Shown: positions 61,377 to 64,000 of the stretch, piece after piece
Layout: each line of letters starts with the position of its first letter
Numbering within the stretch: the first letter of the stretch is position 1
Assembly: GCF_039526245.1 (NCBI RefSeq)
Contig: NZ_BAAAIV010000012.1
Span: 372,001 to 436,000, forward strand
DNA: 64,000 nucleotides
Reading direction: 5' to 3'
Source: Arthrobacter_H rhombi
GTDB taxonomy: Bacteria; Actinomycetota; Actinomycetes; Actinomycetales; Micrococcaceae
The notes under the pieces: model-generated
Database searches by the model: none
Seen by the model: the letters and a program-made list of their open reading frames with translations, nothing else
Told to the model about the DNA's origin: nothing
Position numbers and translations under genes: made by a program

Positions 61377-62978
61377 GTGATTTCCGTAGCCGACCTGGAG
61401 CTCCGTGCCGGTGCTCGACTCCTGATGGAGGGTGTCTCCTTCCGCATCGACCAGGGGGACAAGATCGGCTTGGTCGGGCGTAATGGCGCCGGCAAGACGA
61501 CCATGACCCGCGTACTCGCCGGGGAGTCCGAGCCGACCGGCGGGACGGTGATCCGCAACGGATCCATCGGTTACCTGCCGCAGGATCCGCGCACACCCAA
61601 CATGGAACAGCTGGCCCGCGACCGCATCCTTTCGGCCCGTGGCCTCGACGAGATCGTCACGAAGCTCAAGAAGTGCCAGGACGAGATGGGCAGTGAAGAC
61701 GAGGCCATCCGGACGAAGGCGATGAACCGCTACGACCGGTTGGACGCCGAATTCATGTCGCGTGGCGGGTATGCGGCCGAAGCCGAAGCGGCAGCCATCT
61801 GCAACAACCTGGCCCTGCCCGAACGCCTGCTGGACCAGAGCCTGGACACGCTCTCGGGCGGCCAGCGCCGCCGTGTCGAGCTCGCCCGGATCCTCTACGC
61901 GGATGCCGAGACCCTGCTGCTCGATGAGCCGACCAACCACCTCGATGCCGATTCCATTGCCTGGCTGCGTGAGTTCCTGAAGAACCACCAGGGCGGGCTC
62001 ATGGTGATCTCGCACGACACCGGCCTCTTGGAGGCGACGGTGAACAAGGTCATCCACCTGGACGCCAACCGGGCCACCATGGACCTCTACAACCTGGGGT
62101 GGAAGCGTTACCTCGAACAGCGCGAGACCGACGAGCGGTCCCGCAAGCGCGAGCGTGCCAACACCGAGAAGAAGGCCACCACGCTGCTGGCCCAGGCCAA
62201 CAAGATGAAGGCCAGGGCCTCCGGCGCCTCCGCTGCGCAGAGCATGCTCAAGCGCGTGGACCGGCTCATGGGCGGCCTGGAGGACGTGCGCGTGCAGGAC
62301 CGCGTGGCGGCACTGCGCTTCCCGGATCCGGCGCCGTGTGGCAAGACGCCCATGATGGCCAAGAACCTCAGCAAGTCCTACGGGTCCCTGGAGATCTTCA
62401 TGGACGTGGACCTGGCGATTGACCGCGGCTCCAAGGTGGTCATCCTGGGCCTGAACGGCGCGGGCAAGACCACGCTCCTGAAGATGCTGGCCGGTGCCGC
62501 GGAACCGGACACCGGCGAGATCATCCCCGGGCATGGGCTGAAGATCGGCTACTACGCCCAGGAGCACGACACGCTCGACACCGAACGCAGCGTCCTGGAG
62601 AACATGCGGTCCGCGGCACCCGATAGCCTCGGCGATGCCGAGGTCCGGGGCATCCTGGGTTCGTTCATGTTCAGCGGCGACGACGTGAACAAGCCGGCAG
62701 GGGTCCTCTCCGGCGGCGAGAAGACCCGTCTGGCGCTGGCCACGATCGTGGCGTCCAGCGCCAACGTGCTGCTGCTCGATGAGCCGACGAACAACCTGGA
62801 CCCCGCCAGCCGCGCGGAGATCCTGAACGCGCTGAGCAACTACCCCGGCGCCGTTGTCATGGTCAGCCACGATGAGGGTGCTGTCGCGGCCCTGAACCCC
62901 GAGCGGGTGGTCCTGTTGCCCGACGGCGACGAGGACCTGTGGAATGACAGCTACCTTGACCTGGTCACGTTGGCCTAG
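61377..62978 (+). CDS. ABC-F family ATP-binding protein
   Basis: This 533-residue cytoplasmic protein has two ABC domains and no membrane part. First domain: VGRNGAGKTTMTRV and LSGGQRRRVELARIL with LLLDEPTNHLD. Second: LGLNGAGKTTLLKM and LSGGEKTRLALATIV with LLLDEPTNNLD. A charged linker (about residues 240-290) joins them. ABC-F proteins act on the ribosome, either in translation (EttA-like) or in antibiotic protection. The Mycobacterium homologue near suf is Rv1473. GTG 61377 follows GAGAGG. The subgroup cannot be fixed by eye. Confidence 0.93.
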   Translation: MISVADLELRAGARLLMEGVSFRIDQGDKIGLVGRNGAGKTTMTRVLAGESEPTGGTVIRNGSIGYLPQDPRTPNMEQLARDRILSARGLDEIVTKLKKCQDEMGSEDEAIRTKAMNRYDRLDAEFMSRGGYAAEAEAAAICNNLALPERLLDQSLDTLSGGQRRRVELARILYADAETLLLDEPTNHLDADSIAWLREFLKNHQGGLMVISHDTGLLEATVNKVIHLDANRATMDLYNLGWKRYLEQRETDERSRKRERANTEKKATTLLAQANKMKARASGASAAQSMLKRVDRLMGGLEDVRVQDRVAALRFPDPAPCGKTPMMAKNLSKSYGSLEIFMDVDLAIDRGSKVVILGLNGAGKTTLLKMLAGAAEPDTGEIIPGHGLKIGYYAQEHDTLDTERSVLENMRSAAPDSLGDAEVRGILGSFMFSGDDVNKPAGVLSGGEKTRLALATIVASSANVLLLDEPTNNLDPASRAEILNALSNYPGAVVMVSHDEGAVAALNPERVVLLPDGDEDLWNDSYLDLVTLA

Positions 62979-62992
62979 TTTCCTGCGGTTTC

Positions 62993-63031
62993 GCACAGCG
63001 GGCTCCCGGCATTGCCGGGAGCCCGCTGTGC
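62993..63031. terminator. Bidirectional terminator between the ABC-F gene and the SURF1 gene
   Basis: A perfect 17-bp stem (62993-63009 with 63015-63031) has a 5-base loop and separates convergent genes. No long T-tract follows. Confidence 0.8.
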
Positions 63032-63050
63032 GTGGTGAACCTTGGCGTTC

Positions 63051-63944
63051 CTAGCGGCGGGACTGGTCCTCGAACCTGTCCAGGTAGGCGTCTTCGAGTT
63101 CCTCGTCCGTCGGGGCGTCACCGCGCCGGCGCGTGGGCCGCTGCCGCGGGGCCCGGTAGGCGGAATGGATGACTTCCACGCCGGCCGCCTTGGCCTCGGC
63201 GGCTTCCTGGGCGTCCTCGCGGTTGATGCGCGCCTGTTGGCGCGCCGCGTAGCCCAGCCCCACGAAGGACAGGACGCCGAAGGCGAACCACTGCAACGAG
63301 TAGGACATGTGGTTGCCGGTATCCACGGACGGACGTTCCAGCGCAGTCGGCATGGTGGCCACGGACGGCTGCTCGGAGGCGAGGACGCCATAGGCGCCGG
63401 GGGCGACGGGGTAGCCGAGCATGTCCGCGACCCGGGGGAGCTCCACCGAGGCAATCTGCCCCGCGGGGGCGGACCGCGATACCGCGGGCTCGCCGACCTT
63501 CAGCCGGGCGGTGACCTGCACCGTTCCCTCCGGGGGAGCGGGGACGTCATCCGGGCGGCCTGCCGAATCATCGCCGATGGGGAGCCATCCGCGGTCGATC
63601 ATCACCACGGTGCCCTCCTCGGTGCGGAACGGCACCAGCACCTCGTAGCCGGGGGCACCGTTATCCGGTCGGTTGCGCACGATCAGGGTGTCCTGGGCGA
63701 GATAGGTACCCGTCATCTTCACGGGAGTCCAGGCCTTCTCCTCTGGGAGCGACTGGAAGTAGGGGCGCGCCTGGGTGAAGGACAGGGGCGTGGCGTCATA
63801 GTTGGCCTCGACCCGTGAATTGTCGGCCTGTGCCTCGGCGAGCCGGTTCATCTGCCACCGGCCCAGTCCCACACAGGCGGCCGCGAAGATGCAGACCAGC
63901 AGCAGCCAGCCGAGCCAGCGCGTGCTGGCCAGGAATCGGTACAC
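63051..63944 (-). CDS. SURF1 family cytochrome oxidase assembly protein
   Basis: This 297-residue membrane protein helps insert heme A into cytochrome oxidase. One helix lies at residues 10-27 (WLGWLLLVCIFAAACVGLG, then RWQ, the family's GRWQ motif) and a second near residue 225 (YSLQWFAFGVLSFVGLGY). The external domain has VLVPFRTEEGTVVMIDRGWL. A charged C-terminal tail of about 60 residues is added. GTG 63944 starts four bases after the upstream stop. It matches the ctaA/ctaB genes elsewhere in the window. Confidence 0.93.
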   Translation of the reverse strand: MYRFLASTRWLGWLLLVCIFAAACVGLGRWQMNRLAEAQADNSRVEANYDATPLSFTQARPYFQSLPEEKAWTPVKMTGTYLAQDTLIVRNRPDNGAPGYEVLVPFRTEEGTVVMIDRGWLPIGDDSAGRPDDVPAPPEGTVQVTARLKVGEPAVSRSAPAGQIASVELPRVADMLGYPVAPGAYGVLASEQPSVATMPTALERPSVDTGNHMSYSLQWFAFGVLSFVGLGYAARQQARINREDAQEAAEAKAAGVEVIHSAYRAPRQRPTRRRGDAPTDEELEDAYLDRFEDQSRR

Positions 63945-63948
63945 GGGG

Positions 63949-64000
63949 TCAGCCCTCCTGGGCGTCGTCGGACAGGGGGAGCGCTTCCTTGAACAGGCCG
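63949..64000 (-). CDS. C-terminal end of an unidentified protein (partial)
   Basis: Only the last 16 residues are inside the window (GLFKEALPLSDDAQEG), ending at a TGA at 63949-63951. The stop lies four bases before the SURF1 start, so the two genes are co-transcribed. The family cannot be told. Confidence 0.55.
   Translation of the reverse strand, partial: GLFKEALPLSDDAQEG

Overview
The window is high-GC actinobacterial chromosome, most likely from an Arthrobacter-like Micrococcaceae (Micrococcales). The basis is the gene content and order: polA-rpsA-coaE-uvrB-uvrA, uvrC-rapZ-yvcK-whiA, gap-pgk-tpi-secG, tkt-tal-zwf-opcA, ctaB/ctaA and sufR-sufBDC. This is the actinobacterial backbone also known from Mycobacterium. 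WhiA, OpcA and a SufR-type regulator are actinobacterial hallmarks. No rRNA, tRNA, CRISPR array, insertion sequence or prophage was recognised, and genus or species cannot be fixed from what is visible.

Layout. Positions 1-12 kb hold DNA maintenance and translation genes: a PaaI-type thioesterase diverging from DNA polymerase I, an Eis-type acetyltransferase, ribosomal protein S1, an RsmC-type rRNA methyltransferase with YigZ, coaE and uvrB. Positions 12-21 kb hold a TerC-family manganese exporter behind a yybP-ykoY riboswitch, an MFS transporter, an S33 peptidase-like hydrolase, a DUF457 membrane protein, a broken AAA+ ATPase gene and a SKI2-like helicase. Positions 21-27.7 kb are the most accessory part: a MarR regulator diverging from a quinone-oxidoreductase-like gene across a repeat-rich operator, a flavin reductase, a TmrB-like ATPase, an unknown protein, a Tam methyltransferase, a metallo-hydrolase and a GntR regulator.

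Positions 27.7-41.5 kb return to core genes: LexA-controlled uvrA, a HAD phosphatase, PlsC, uvrC, rapZ-yvcK-whiA, superoxide dismutase and the glycolytic gap-pgk-tpi-secG set. Positions 41.5-49.1 kb carry the pentose phosphate operon on the minus strand (tkt-tal-pgi-zwf-opcA), with phosphoglucose isomerase built in. Positions 49.3-58.2 kb carry heme A synthesis (ctaB, ctaA), an ABC exporter pair and the Fe-S assembly operon sufR-sufB-sufD-sufC-sufT. Positions 58.3-64 kb carry a zinc metallopeptidase, the biotin ECF transporter bioY-bioM-bioN under a likely BioQ operator, an ABC-F ATPase and SURF1.

No large novel system is evident. The most striking signal is regulatory. About twenty start codons lie exactly 6 or 7 bases after a TANNNT hexamer with no Shine-Dalgarno, which marks them as leaderless genes and fixes several uncertain starts. 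Other points worth checking are the MarR operator array, the two-lesion AAA+ pseudogene, the BioQ-like site, the SOS box on uvrA, and a uvrC promoter that shares its bases with the plsC stop codon.
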